From Haladaptatus paucihalophilus DX253 (GTDB taxonomy: Archaea; Halobacteriota; Halobacteria; Halobacteriales; Haladaptataceae), in assembly GCF_000376445.1 (NCBI RefSeq), contig NZ_AQXI01000005.1:1-64000 (forward strand): a stretch of 64,000 nucleotides of DNA, written 5' to 3'. This document shows positions 36,193 to 44,863 of this stretch, piece after piece. Within the stretch, counting starts at the first letter, position 1. The number at the start of each line of letters is the position of its first letter. Below the pieces are notes generated by a model. The model was not told the DNA's origin. It saw nothing but the letters and a program-made list of their open reading frames with translations, and ran no database searches. Both the position numbers and the translations under genes were made by a program.

Positions 36193-36260
36193 AGCAAGTC
36201 AAGCAGGGACAACCATATAGAATGGAGAGAAAAAGCTACTCCTCATAGTCTTCACCGTAT

Positions 36261-37067
36261 CTATTTTTTGTCAGCAATCGCTTGTTTGAGTTGATTCTCT
36301 GTATCGCCAGCATCGACAGTCGGCGCTGTTTTGCTCTTCCCAACCACAACTCTCGGAACGGCTCCGAGTTCTAGCTCATGAACTTTTTGCATCGTTGCCT
36401 TGATTTCTTGCTGGTAAGTTCGATTCTTGATATCCTGACGAATTTTGCTACTATTCGAAACACCAGCTGCTTTGGCGATTTGAATTAGCCGATCAGTTGT
36501 TGCCCATGATTCAGTTGTGCTTTGTTGGTTAGCGAACATAAGGGCGAAAAATGACCAGTATACTCCTGGTGAATGGTTCCAGACGGACAGTCCGGCATGA
36601 GCAGCAGTGAGTTCATCAGGTCCATGGAATGGTTCACCCTCATCATATGCGACTTCTCGGAAGGCAAGGCGAACATCTCCGGGACGGACGAATTTTTCAA
36701 TTATCGTTTGAAGATACTCTTCTACGAATTCCTGCGTATACGGGCACTTCCAACTTCCATAAACAGTTGCTGTTACTGGTGCATCGTTTGACCCCATCTG
36801 CGCATACGTGTATTGCGCAGGTTGATTTGGAGTCGAGACTTGGTTGACAATACCAGCTGGTCTCTGAACTTCTTGTTTTTCTCTTGTTGTTGTAGTGTCT
36901 GATATCTCTAAATCGGGTGTTTGTTGTGTTTCCGTTGATTGTTCATTGGTTGTCGTGGATGTCGTAGTTGTCGTGTTACTTTGTCCGAAGAGACTTGTGC
37001 ATCCACTTGATGATGCGACCGCGGTCGACCCTATTACTTGGAAGAATTTGCGCCGTGATTTGTTCAT
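36261..37067 (-). CDS. DsbA-like thioredoxin-fold lipoprotein with a single active-site cysteine (CPYT)
   Basis: 268 aa from the ATG at 37067; signal with lipobox SSGC and a Thr/Ser-rich linker. The DsbA/Thioredoxin_4 core has 'YGSWKCPYTQEFVEEYL', where the second Cys of CxxC is Thr, so a disulfide exchange cycle is not possible in the usual way. 'GAVPRVVVGK' supplies the cis-Pro loop. It may act as a monothiol isomerase or binding protein. It is convergent with the MBL gene and first of three related lipoproteins. Confidence 0.8.
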   Translation of the reverse strand: MNKSRRKFFQVIGSTAVASSSGCTSLFGQSNTTTTTSTTTNEQSTETQQTPDLEISDTTTTREKQEVQRPAGIVNQVSTPNQPAQYTYAQMGSNDAPVTATVYGSWKCPYTQEFVEEYLQTIIEKFVRPGDVRLAFREVAYDEGEPFHGPDELTAAHAGLSVWNHSPGVYWSFFALMFANQQSTTESWATTDRLIQIAKAAGVSNSSKIRQDIKNRTYQQEIKATMQKVHELELGAVPRVVVGKSKTAPTVDAGDTENQLKQAIADKK

Positions 37068-37287
37068 GGTTGGAATATTACTTCGACCATTTGTCGGTGT
37101 GGAATGTCCTGTATTTAACTCTTGACAGCAATCTAAATAAATCCGGATGAGTAGTTGCACAGCGAGAAATTAGTCGAGGTTTTTTAAAGAGAAAGCTGCA
37201 ACTCTAACACCACTGTTTTACCATCATAGATATAGAAAGAACTTCTCTAGAACTATCTCAGCCGCCCAGTATTAATGGTGGTCGATA

Positions 37288-38061
37288 TTATGCGTTATCG
37301 ACCTTTTTAAAAGCCTTTTTAAACAATGAGTATGGCTGTGCGCCAACGAGTTTACCTGCCTTCGTTGACTTGCGATCAACGATAATGAACGCGGGCGTTC
37401 CCCGAATCCCATTGGTTTCAGATGCCTTTATATCGTCATCAATACTTGCTCGCACAGCATCTTTATTCCTTTTCATACAAGATGCAACCGCAGTAGCATC
37501 AACACCTTGAACGGTATCGGTTATCTCTAATAGGTTCGACCGCTGGGCCCACCTCGAGTTTTCTTTTCCCTGTTTATCAAACATAGTCGAATGCCATCGC
37601 TTGAATGCATCCGGATTCTCATTGCGTACTGTTCGCCACACACATTTTGCCATCTGAGCTGCTGTTTCTGATGCTTGACCTATGTAGGGTTTCTCAAGGA
37701 CTACGATTCTGACGTCGCTTGACTTCACATAGTTATTAAGTATTTTATCGAAAGTGTTTTGCTCGAATTTTTGGCAAAAGGGGCACTGATAGTCACTCCA
37801 ATAGTACAAATCGAGCGGTGCATCTGCTGCCCCGATAACTGGATTGCCTTGTAAATCGATACCGAATTTTGTTGTCTTCTCTGTCGCATACAGCAGGGAA
37901 GTTGAGTTACGATTTGAACTGTGGTTACTGGTGGTACCCCCAGTATCTGAATCATTGCTAGACGACGGCAGGATGCTCGTACAGCCAGCTATCGCAGATA
38001 GGGACCCAGCCACGGTTCCAAGAAATAGACGTCGGGACTTTAATCCATTGACATCACGCAT
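37288..38061 (-). CDS. DsbA-like thiol:disulfide oxidoreductase lipoprotein (CPFC)
   Basis: 257 aa. 'SRRLFLGTVAGSLSAIAGC' is a Tat-like signal with lipobox. The active site YWSDYQCPFCQKFEQ (about 97-111) and cis-Pro 'GIRGTPAFIIV' are complete. Extra Cys in 'MAKCVW' and 'VASCMK' may form a structural bond. It should oxidise or isomerise disulfides in exported proteins. Highly similar in layout to the gene at 38706, implying duplication. Confidence 0.87.
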   Translation of the reverse strand: MRDVNGLKSRRLFLGTVAGSLSAIAGCTSILPSSSNDSDTGGTTSNHSSNRNSTSLLYATEKTTKFGIDLQGNPVIGAADAPLDLYYWSDYQCPFCQKFEQNTFDKILNNYVKSSDVRIVVLEKPYIGQASETAAQMAKCVWRTVRNENPDAFKRWHSTMFDKQGKENSRWAQRSNLLEITDTVQGVDATAVASCMKRNKDAVRASIDDDIKASETNGIRGTPAFIIVDRKSTKAGKLVGAQPYSLFKKAFKKVDNA

Positions 38062-38172
38062 TGTGATCCTTCTCTGCGCGTCCTGTTTCGCAGTGCCGTT
38101 CGCTTGTTTTCTGGATCAGACGCCAATTTCTATGAGTTCGTCTGTGTGTAGAGCAGTGCATGCTGAATTCGT

Positions 38173-38709
38173 TCATATATTAAGTCGGCATTCACGCGGG
38201 TCGCCTGCACGGGCAAGGAATGTTAGGAGGAGAATGATCCCACCAACCCGGAGCAAATCACCATGAAATGGCATTGCGGCCATGGCACCAGCAAATCCAA
38301 GGAATCCAAGCAATCCAGCACCGCAACTGGCGCACCCTGATGCAACGAGCCCCGGCAGTACTCCTATCAGATCAGACAGGCTGGATATACCAGTCACACT
38401 TATTTGCGCTACAACATTGACGATGGCAACACCAGTTAGCACTGCGTACGAGATAATAAGGGCGAGACCGAACCATCCATTGGTCGCCAACACGTTTTCA
38501 GTCAGTAGAATCATCGTGTCATCGAACCATTGCAGCCCTGCACCCAGCATTTGTATCGACATTTCCGGAAAGGTTGAGAGTATCAGCAATACATACGTCA
38601 CAATCGCAATAAGGATGGCACTGATGACTCGCGAAATCGAGGTTATTGGGTATGCAAGTGCGCTTTGTAGATCTGCACCCCATCGGTGAACTCGGGTTTG
38701 TTCGCTCAT
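38173..38709 (-). CDS. Four-span membrane protein with conserved CxxCG, partner of DsbA-like proteins
   Basis: 178 aa with spans at about 28-50, 75-97, 105-135 (containing 'LVASGCASCGAGLLGFLGFAG') and 148-168. The intramembrane GCASCG pair could cycle between dithiol and disulfide, as DsbB or VKOR do for DsbA, though this is not either family by sequence. It overlaps the downstream-numbered DsbA gene by 4 bp (ATGA) and follows it in the operon. Another possibility is metal binding. Confidence 0.7.
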   Translation of the reverse strand: MSEQTRVHRWGADLQSALAYPITSISRVISAILIAIVTYVLLILSTFPEMSIQMLGAGLQWFDDTMILLTENVLATNGWFGLALIISYAVLTGVAIVNVVAQISVTGISSLSDLIGVLPGLVASGCASCGAGLLGFLGFAGAMAAMPFHGDLLRVGGIILLLTFLARAGDPRECRLNI

Positions 38710-39551
38710 TTCATTACCTCTTTAATTGTTGCTTCAAAACGAGGATATGGTTGTGCACCTTGAATGGACGAGGGCATCCCGTTCGACGTAGAATTGTCAA
38801 AAATAAACGTCGGAGTTACATTGACACCCTTATCCTTCCCAGCTTGTTTGTCGGCAGCAACGCTTGCTGATAAAGACTGTTTATTTTTTGGTAAGCATGA
38901 CTCGACTGCGTTAGCATCAACGCCTTTCACCCCTTCTGTAATCTTAAGCAGATTTTGCTTTATTGCCCAACCTGAGTTTGGTTTCTTCTGCGCGTCGAAT
39001 ATTGAAGCATGCCAGCGTTTGAATGCATCCGGATTCTCTTCCTGTACCTGTCGCCAGACACATTTCGCCATACGAGCTGCTGTCTTTGAGGCGTCTCCAA
39101 TGGTTACATATTCGAGAATGACGAGACGCACCTTCCCTGGTTTAATATACTCTTCAAGGAGTTTTGGGAAGGTATCTTGTTCGAATCGATTGCAAAATGG
39201 GCATTGATAGTCACTCCAGTAATAGAGATCGACGGGCGCATTAGGTGATCCCATTAGAGGGTTATCCTTCAGGTTGATCCCGAAATCGGTTGTTTCTGTG
39301 CTCGCATACACCAACGATTGCGGTTTAGAGGCGGTAGTGCTAGTTGTATCCTCTTGTGTACTGGTTTCGGTTGTCGTTTCAGAGTACGTATTGGATGTAG
39401 CCCTCGTACTATCCGTGGTAGTGTTCTGCTTTGTTGTAGTTTTATTGTCAGTTTCGGTATTGGTACTCGTACAGCCTGCTAGTCCTGTGATCAATATCCC
39501 AGCAGTTCCAAGGAATGCTCTGCGGCTATTTTTATCGATACTGTCGGACAT
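38706..39551 (-). CDS. DsbA-like thiol:disulfide oxidoreductase lipoprotein (CPFC), operon leader
   Basis: 281 aa from the ATG at 39551 (MSDSIDKNSRRAF). Tat-like signal with lipobox LAGC, a Thr-rich linker of about 50 residues, then 'YYWSDYQCPFCNRFEQ' and 'GVNVTPTFIFD' (cis-Pro). It is the first gene of a unit with the CxxCG membrane protein; the second DsbA may be read from the same transcript. It is divergent from an HTH gene at 39658, which may regulate it. Confidence 0.87.
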   Translation of the reverse strand: MSDSIDKNSRRAFLGTAGILITGLAGCTSTNTETDNKTTTKQNTTTDSTRATSNTYSETTTETSTQEDTTSTTASKPQSLVYASTETTDFGINLKDNPLMGSPNAPVDLYYWSDYQCPFCNRFEQDTFPKLLEEYIKPGKVRLVILEYVTIGDASKTAARMAKCVWRQVQEENPDAFKRWHASIFDAQKKPNSGWAIKQNLLKITEGVKGVDANAVESCLPKNKQSLSASVAADKQAGKDKGVNVTPTFIFDNSTSNGMPSSIQGAQPYPRFEATIKEVMK

Positions 39552-39657
39552 GATCGTTATCTCAAGCAAGACTCGGAGAGGTCATAACCTCCCTGCTCGT
39601 TTTCTGGGTTGGAAACCACTGGACATCCTTTAAATAACGCCCATCCCTAATCCGTGT

Positions 39658-40008
39658 GTGAGTGAGGATCTGGATCCAGCCGAGTTGTTCAGCTTGCTGG
39701 ATGATGATTACGCCCGTTCGATTCTCACTAAAACAAGCAAACAACCGATGTCAGCCCAGACCCTTAGTACTGAATGTGATGCGTCGCTTCCGACCATCTA
39801 CCGCCGGCTAAACAATCTCGAAGACGCGGAGTTGGTCGAAAAACGAACTCAGTTGGAGGCAGACGGTAATCATCGGGCAGTTTACAAGGCGAACGTCGAA
39901 CACGTTGAAATCAGTATTGCCGACGGTGACCTTTCCATACGCATTACCGAGCAGGATACTGCTGACCGATTTACGCAGGTATGGGGAGACATGAGGGGGG
40001 ATCGATAA
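39658..40008 (+). CDS. ArsR-like winged-helix regulator (copy A)
   Basis: 116 aa starting at GTG 39658, probably leaderless. 'ELFSLLDDDYARSIL...MSAQTLSTECDASLPTIYRRLNNLEDAELV' is the winged helix; an acidic beta-rich tail follows. It overlaps the downstream membrane protein start (TAATG). A paralogous HTH plus membrane protein pair occurs at 46298-46953. It may sense a membrane or redox signal via its partner. Confidence 0.8.
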   Translation: MSEDLDPAELFSLLDDDYARSILTKTSKQPMSAQTLSTECDASLPTIYRRLNNLEDAELVEKRTQLEADGNHRAVYKANVEHVEISIADGDLSIRITEQDTADRFTQVWGDMRGDR

Positions 40009-40271
40009 TGCGTATTGAACTGTTCGTGGGGAAATTGCTTGTAATGGCACTTGGACTTCTCATTGCATATCAGGGATTTCGTGGCTACCGTCGTAACCAG
40101 AGTGAGCCAATGCTATTCGTTGCAATCGGTTTTATTTTCCTTACTATTGGTGGAACGATGGGATGCTCGCTCATCCAATCACTAAATATCTCACCTGCGA
40201 TCTTTGGAGCTGCTCAAACCGTGCTAGTTGCTGTAGGAATGGGGTGTGTCCTATACTCGTTGTATGGATGA
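40008..40271 (+). CDS. Three-span membrane protein paired with the HTH regulator (copy A)
   Basis: 87 aa from the ATG at 40008, which shares one base with the HTH stop codon. Spans lie at about 6-22, 35-58 and 65-84; 'YQGFRGYRRNQSEPML' is the cytosolic loop. The same architecture and 'A(F/Y)RxYRR..xPSM' loop recurs at 46672. Such HTH-membrane pairs are common in haloarchaea; the signal is unknown. Confidence 0.7.
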   Translation: MRIELFVGKLLVMALGLLIAYQGFRGYRRNQSEPMLFVAIGFIFLTIGGTMGCSLIQSLNISPAIFGAAQTVLVAVGMGCVLYSLYG

Positions 40272-40574
40272 TGTTTGGTAGACACTGTTTAGATACTCTC
40301 CTAAGCTATCGTTTGTCCGTCGAGCAACTGATGCGCTATCAATCGATTGTGGTAATGAGTTGATAGCGCAAGACACCCATTCGGCTTTCTCTCTGACCTT
40401 GGCCAGAATAAGGGCTCGATTGGTTATCTCTTAAGTATTGACATAGTATCCTGCGGAGGGTTTCGTAGTTCGATATATATTGAACCGAGTATTGTCCATC
40501 TGTATTTAAATGTTGTCGCCTTTGGCGCTGGCCAAATGAATTCCTAACTATGTCTATTGAGATAAATAACGTGT
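40272..40574. other. Intergenic region with stem-loop and AGTATTG motifs
   Basis: No gene in 303 bp. It holds a perfect 11-bp inverted repeat (40332-40370), two AGTATTG copies (40434 and 40488), and a TATA-like 'TATTTAAAT' at 40503-40511, about 65 bp before the rhodanese ATG. Confidence 0.45.
40332..40370 (+). terminator. Perfect 11-bp stem-loop after the HTH-membrane pair
   Basis: TGCGCTATCAA (40332-40342) pairs exactly with TTGATAGCGCA (40360-40370) around a 17-base loop. It lies 60 bp after the stop of the membrane protein. No long T run follows, so a terminator is only one reading; an operator or RNA structure is possible. Confidence 0.35.
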
Positions 40575-41474
40575 ATGAGCGAAAACACCAGTGACTACGC
40601 GAATGACGCTCTTGTCACAGCAGAATGGTTAGATGACAACCTTGCCAAGTTCAGTCGTGAGGATCCTGAATATCGTCTGATTGAAGCAGATATTGACTAT
40701 GATGAGTCATATGGCAATGAACACATTCCAAACGCAATTGGCTTTCGCTGGGGAACCCATCTTCAGGATTCAACTCAGCGTGATATTCTCAAACAAGATC
40801 AGTTTGCTGAGATCATGGGAAATGCGGGAATTACAGAAGACTCGACAGTCGTGTTATACGGCGATGAGTCGAACCAGTGGGCTGCGTACACTTATTGGCA
40901 ATTCAAATATTATGGACACAGTGAAGTCTATCTGCTCGACGGCGGTCGAGCTTTCTGGGAAGCCAATGATTACCCACTGACGACCGAAGAACCAGAACTT
41001 CAAGCACGGGACTACACTGCCAGTGGGCCATTCGATAATATTCGCATTTACCGTGAGGGTGTTGATGATGCGCTTGAAATCGGGGTTCCTCTTGTCGATG
41101 TGCGTAGTGCTGAGGAATATCGCGGTGAAAAAATTGCTCCAGAAGGAAGTCCTGAGACGGCACAACGTGCTGGGCATATCCCTGGTGCAAACAACATCAA
41201 TTGGAGTGAAAATCTTCGAGATGACGGACGGTTCAAAAGTAAAGAGGAGTTAGAAAAGATGTACGAGGACTACAACATTACCGGAGATAGCGGTATTATC
41301 ACCTATTGTCGTATCGGTGAACGCTCGTCGATCACTTGGTTCTCGCTTCACGAACTACTAGGGTATGAGGATGTCCGAAACTACGATGGGTCATGGACCG
41401 AGTGGGGTAACCTCATTCGTTCGCCTGTTGAAGTTGAAACCGACAATTCTGCGACCCGAGCGAATGAAGGATAG
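40575..41474 (+). CDS. Two-domain sulfurtransferase (thiosulfate/mercaptopyruvate rhodanese type)
   Basis: 299 aa. The N-terminal rhodanese domain (about 10-140) lacks the catalytic Cys, while the C-terminal domain has 'TYCRIGERSSITWF' with Cys at about 247 as persulfide carrier. 'HIPGANNINW' and 'YDGSWTEWGN' are classical. It transfers sulfane sulfur from thiosulfate or 3-mercaptopyruvate to an acceptor. A paralogue is encoded at 57791-58672. Two AGTATTG motifs lie upstream. Confidence 0.93.
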   Translation: MSENTSDYANDALVTAEWLDDNLAKFSREDPEYRLIEADIDYDESYGNEHIPNAIGFRWGTHLQDSTQRDILKQDQFAEIMGNAGITEDSTVVLYGDESNQWAAYTYWQFKYYGHSEVYLLDGGRAFWEANDYPLTTEEPELQARDYTASGPFDNIRIYREGVDDALEIGVPLVDVRSAEEYRGEKIAPEGSPETAQRAGHIPGANNINWSENLRDDGRFKSKEELEKMYEDYNITGDSGIITYCRIGERSSITWFSLHELLGYEDVRNYDGSWTEWGNLIRSPVEVETDNSATRANEG

Positions 41475-41522
41475 ATCTACTCTATTGGACTACACAAGTC
41501 GGTTTCGAGCAGCATTAAGCTC

Positions 41523-41809
41523 TTGACAGTTACGATACCCAAGGACGTCAGCCGCGACGACGCAGGGCGGACATTCGAGATCGAGGTGTCCACGGATGAG
41601 ATGATCCTCGCGGCCGCGCGCTGCGAGGGTGTCTGGCTACCGGCCGACTGTCAGCAGGGGTGGTGTACGACCTGCGCAGGTCGTGTCGTCGACGGGGAAG
41701 TCGCCCATCCACACGCCGCCGCTACCACGACGAAGACCGTGAGGCTGGCTTCGCACTACTCTGCACGGCGAGACCCCGGTCGGACGTCACCGTCTCGTTC
41801 GATGGCTGA
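41523..41809 (+). pseudogene. 2Fe-2S ferredoxin, frameshifted
   Basis: The first frame encodes a plant-type ferredoxin with 'CQQGWCTTCAGRVVDGE', three of the four cluster cysteines. After about base 41705 it turns into nonsense. Another frame then supplies the expected end: 'RRYHDEDREAGFALLC' (fourth Cys) and 'SDVTVSFDG' to a TGA at 41807-41809. One indel separates the halves, so an intact cluster cannot form unless frameshifting or a sequencing error is involved. Start codon TTG at 41523 is uncertain. Confidence 0.75.
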
Positions 41810-41833
41810 TCGAATGATAGACATTACAGATCG

Positions 41834-42121
41834 TCACGACGTGTCCTGTCCGTCTGAACTACTCAATGCTATCCACTGTTGAATGAGCTGATTCACGTTA
41901 TAGAAGACGATACCGACTGACGCGAGCGTTGTGATGAAGTAGACGATGAGACCTGGTGGTCCTCCGATTGACGTCCCTATGATGCCTCCAACGAGTCCGA
42001 CAAGTGTGAGTTCGACCCACGTTACGACAATCCGTGATGCAAGCTGTGGTTTCGTTTTGGAGTGAGATTGGGAATTCATTCGTGGTTCATCAAGTTCGAC
42101 GGTTTTGCTGGTGAGCCCCAA
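41834..42121 (-). CDS. Small two-span membrane protein next to cydAB
   Basis: 95 aa (or 81 from the internal ATG at 42079). Spans lie at about 34-55 and 58-78. It follows cydB on the same strand after 36 bp and is probably co-transcribed. Small subunits of bd oxidase exist in other organisms, so an auxiliary role is possible, but no homology is recognised. Confidence 0.55.
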   Translation of the reverse strand: MGLTSKTVELDEPRMNSQSHSKTKPQLASRIVVTWVELTLVGLVGGIIGTSIGGPPGLIVYFITTLASVGIVFYNVNQLIQQWIALSSSDGQDTS

Positions 42122-42157
42122 GGATGATTTGACTTGCCTGTGGGGTTCTTCTGTAGA

Positions 42158-43162
42158 TCATCTGTACGTTTCCTCGCTTTCGATTGGACCGCTGAACGCG
42201 GAATAGAGCACGACAAAATACCCGAATACTAGGGGGAGTAGCACACTCGCCATGATCGTCATGAGGTTGAGCGGCAGCGTCGAGATGATGGCGTCGCGAA
42301 TCGTTAGCTCAGCCGCTCGATCGACGACCGGGAACATGAGTCCTGCAAGCAGTGTGACGAGTGCAAAGACGAGCCCGGCCGCGATTACGAAGGTCAGATG
42401 ATATCGCTGCGTACGGAACGCGAGGATGTACCCCGCGACGAGACCTCCGGTCAGGAGGACGAGACCGACGATGGCAGGTGATTGGAACGAGGGGCGTAGG
42501 CTTGGGGTAGTACTATACACGAGTCCTAGCGTGAGGCCAGTTAGTACGAGATAGCCAATGGCTGCCCGTACGCCATACGTTCGTGCGTCATCTCGGAGCG
42601 CCCCCCGCGTTTTCAATCCGAGGAACGCCGCGCCATCGACGACGGTTAGTGCTACAACTGCAAGGCCAGCGAGCACGCCCTGTAGACTGATGAGTGCGGA
42701 TGCACCAAGGAGCCAGTTCATCACGAACATTCCGAGCAGGAACGGCGTCGTCGTACTGCCGATGATGAACGCGTATCCCCAAAACCGTCGCCACTGGGTG
42801 TCTTCACGTTCTTCGTACATCTCCGGTGCAAGCCCCCGAAATCCGAGTGCGGCGAGGATCGCGAACATCAGCAGATAGTACCGGCTAAAGAGGTTTGCAT
42901 ATACTGCGGGGAAGGCGGCGAACAGGGTCCCCCCAAAGACGACGAGCCAGACCTCATTACCGTCCCAGAAGGGACCGACAGCTGCGAGTAGTTGCTCTTG
43001 TTCGTGCTCGTCGTCACGGGTAGCGAAGAGAATGCCGACACCGAAGTCGAAGCCATCGAGAAAGAGGAACATCGCGAAAATGAAAAACAAGAGCGCGAAC
43101 CAGAGTTCTGGGAGTGGAAGTCCAAACAGCGGCTCGCTTGCGAGCGATCCAATCTCAGTCAC
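42158..43162 (-). CDS. cydB: Cytochrome bd oxidase subunit II
   Basis: 334 aa with eight to nine spans. 'LPELWFALLFFIFAMFLFLDGFDFGVGIL', 'PFWDGNEVWLVVFGGTLFAAFP' and 'RGLAPEMYEER' are diagnostic for CydB. With CydA it forms the quinol oxidase that reduces O2 with high affinity. It overlaps the cydA stop by 8 bp. Confidence 0.95.
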   Translation of the reverse strand: MTEIGSLASEPLFGLPLPELWFALLFFIFAMFLFLDGFDFGVGILFATRDDEHEQEQLLAAVGPFWDGNEVWLVVFGGTLFAAFPAVYANLFSRYYLLMFAILAALGFRGLAPEMYEEREDTQWRRFWGYAFIIGSTTTPFLLGMFVMNWLLGASALISLQGVLAGLAVVALTVVDGAAFLGLKTRGALRDDARTYGVRAAIGYLVLTGLTLGLVYSTTPSLRPSFQSPAIVGLVLLTGGLVAGYILAFRTQRYHLTFVIAAGLVFALVTLLAGLMFPVVDRAAELTIRDAIISTLPLNLMTIMASVLLPLVFGYFVVLYSAFSGPIESEETYR

Positions 43163-44591
43163 TCGTGGTCACCTCTGATTCCGTCGCTGTCGAATCCGCG
43201 CTGCTCTGCAGGTCCTCATCTGCTGGTGGCCCTGCCCGAATGAGGCGACTGACGACGTAGGTGTACAGCCCCAGTAGCAGTGCGTAGCCGGTGACGAATC
43301 CGAGCAGTGTGAACGTTGCTTCTGCACCCGTTAATCCAGGTGAGACGCCGGCTTCGGTCTTCATAACGCCCTGAATGACCCATGGTTGGCGGCCGACTTC
43401 GGTGACAATCCAGCCGACCTCGACGGCGACGAAGCCAAGCAGTGACGACCCCATCAACGCCTTATGGAGGAGGTCGTCCTCGAAGAGTTCCCCGCGCCAC
43501 CAGCGATACGCACCCCAGAATGCTAACAAGATGAACCAGAAGCCGAGCGCGACCATAATGCGGAACGCCCAGAAGACGATTGCGACTGGTGGTGCCTGTG
43601 TGTCGAAGGACTCGAGCCCGCGTATCGTTGCCTGTGGATCACCACCGCTTGCAAGCCACGATGCGCCACCTGGTATCCCGATGCCGAAGAGGTCCTTGGT
43701 CCGGGGATCCAATAGGTCGTTGACGTCTGTCGGGAACGCAACGATGTACTCTGGGACATACGATTCAGTCTCCCAGACTGCCTCCATCGCGGCGAACTTC
43801 TGTGGCTGGGTTTCGTAGACGTGACGGGCGTATGCGTCACCGTGGAGTACCTGGAGTGGGGCTGTGATGAGTAACGCGACGAGCGCAATCTTGAGCGTTT
43901 TTTCCCAGAACCCGATGTGTTCGATCGGATAGCCCCAGACGTGGTGGCGGAACACGTAGTAGGCGGCGACGCCAGCCATGAAGAGCGCGACTGACTCGAC
44001 GGCTGAATTCTGCATGTGGACGAACATATACGGGAATCGTGGGTTGAGATACGCTGCTAATGGATCGGTGAGTTTCACGACACGGTGGCCGTTCTCGACG
44101 ACGACCTCGAATCCACGGGGTGTTTGCATCCAAGAGTTCGCGATGAGGATCCAGACAGCCGACAGCCACGTCCCAAGGCCGACAGCGATACTCGAGAGGA
44201 AGTAGAGTCGGTCGGACACTCGTTCGCGGCCAAAGACGAAGATGCCGAGGAATGTCGCCTCGAGCATGAATGCCATCATCCCTTCAAGAGCGAGTGGGCC
44301 GCCGAATAGTTCGCCAGCGGTCGTTGAGAAGGCGGCAAAGTTCGTCCCGAACTCGAACTCCAAGACGAGACCGGTGACGGTTCCGACGACGAAACTCACT
44401 GCGAAGATACGGGTCCAGAACCGACGAAGTTGCTCGTAGATTGGTTGTTCTGATCGAACTTCTTTCCACGTGAAGTAGATGAGGAAGGGTGCAAGTCCCA
44501 TGCTCATCACGGGGAAGATGATGTGGACGATAGTGGTAATCGCAAACTGGAGTCGACTTGCGATGACGGGATCAACCACTAAAATCACCAC
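43155..44591 (-). CDS. cydA: Cytochrome bd oxidase subunit I
   Basis: 478 aa, nine spans. Haem ligands are recognisable: His in 'TTIVHIIFPVM', His in 'PYMFVHMQNSAVES', and Met in the 'GWIVTEVGRQPWVIQGVM' region. The quinol-binding Q-loop is short. GTG start at 44591. It oxidises menaquinol and reduces oxygen in the membrane; in this island it is a plausible electron sink for sulfide oxidation. Confidence 0.95.
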   Translation of the reverse strand: MVILVVDPVIASRLQFAITTIVHIIFPVMSMGLAPFLIYFTWKEVRSEQPIYEQLRRFWTRIFAVSFVVGTVTGLVLEFEFGTNFAAFSTTAGELFGGPLALEGMMAFMLEATFLGIFVFGRERVSDRLYFLSSIAVGLGTWLSAVWILIANSWMQTPRGFEVVVENGHRVVKLTDPLAAYLNPRFPYMFVHMQNSAVESVALFMAGVAAYYVFRHHVWGYPIEHIGFWEKTLKIALVALLITAPLQVLHGDAYARHVYETQPQKFAAMEAVWETESYVPEYIVAFPTDVNDLLDPRTKDLFGIGIPGGASWLASGGDPQATIRGLESFDTQAPPVAIVFWAFRIMVALGFWFILLAFWGAYRWWRGELFEDDLLHKALMGSSLLGFVAVEVGWIVTEVGRQPWVIQGVMKTEAGVSPGLTGAEATFTLLGFVTGYALLLGLYTYVVSRLIRAGPPADEDLQSSADSTATESEVTTSD

Positions 44592-44757
44592 CTCGTGTAT
44601 CCCGCTGGAGACGGCATATTGCGTATCTGAGAGACGTATCTACCTTGGATCGACGGCTCAACCCTGTTCGTTGATTGTTCTTCGGAGAGAGGATGAAGGG
44701 GAACGCGTTGGGTTGGCATCAATAGTATTTCGCGATGGACGCAAATCAACGGGCGTC

Positions 44758-44780
44758 GGATTCCCATCGAATGGGAATCC
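44758..44780. promoter_or_regulatory. Perfect 10-bp palindrome upstream of the TFB gene
   Basis: GGATTCCCAT (44758-44767) and ATGGGAATCC (44771-44780) are exact inverted repeats with a 3-base centre. It lies between the divergent cydA and TFB starts, 84 bp before the TFB ATG. A dimeric regulator site or cruciform is likely. Confidence 0.5.
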
Positions 44781-44863
44781 GCCATCTATTCATCCCTGAT
44801 CACTTCGATAGCTTTGCTAGAGAGACTCAGTCGACGGCCAAGATCAGCATCTCACAGACCCAC

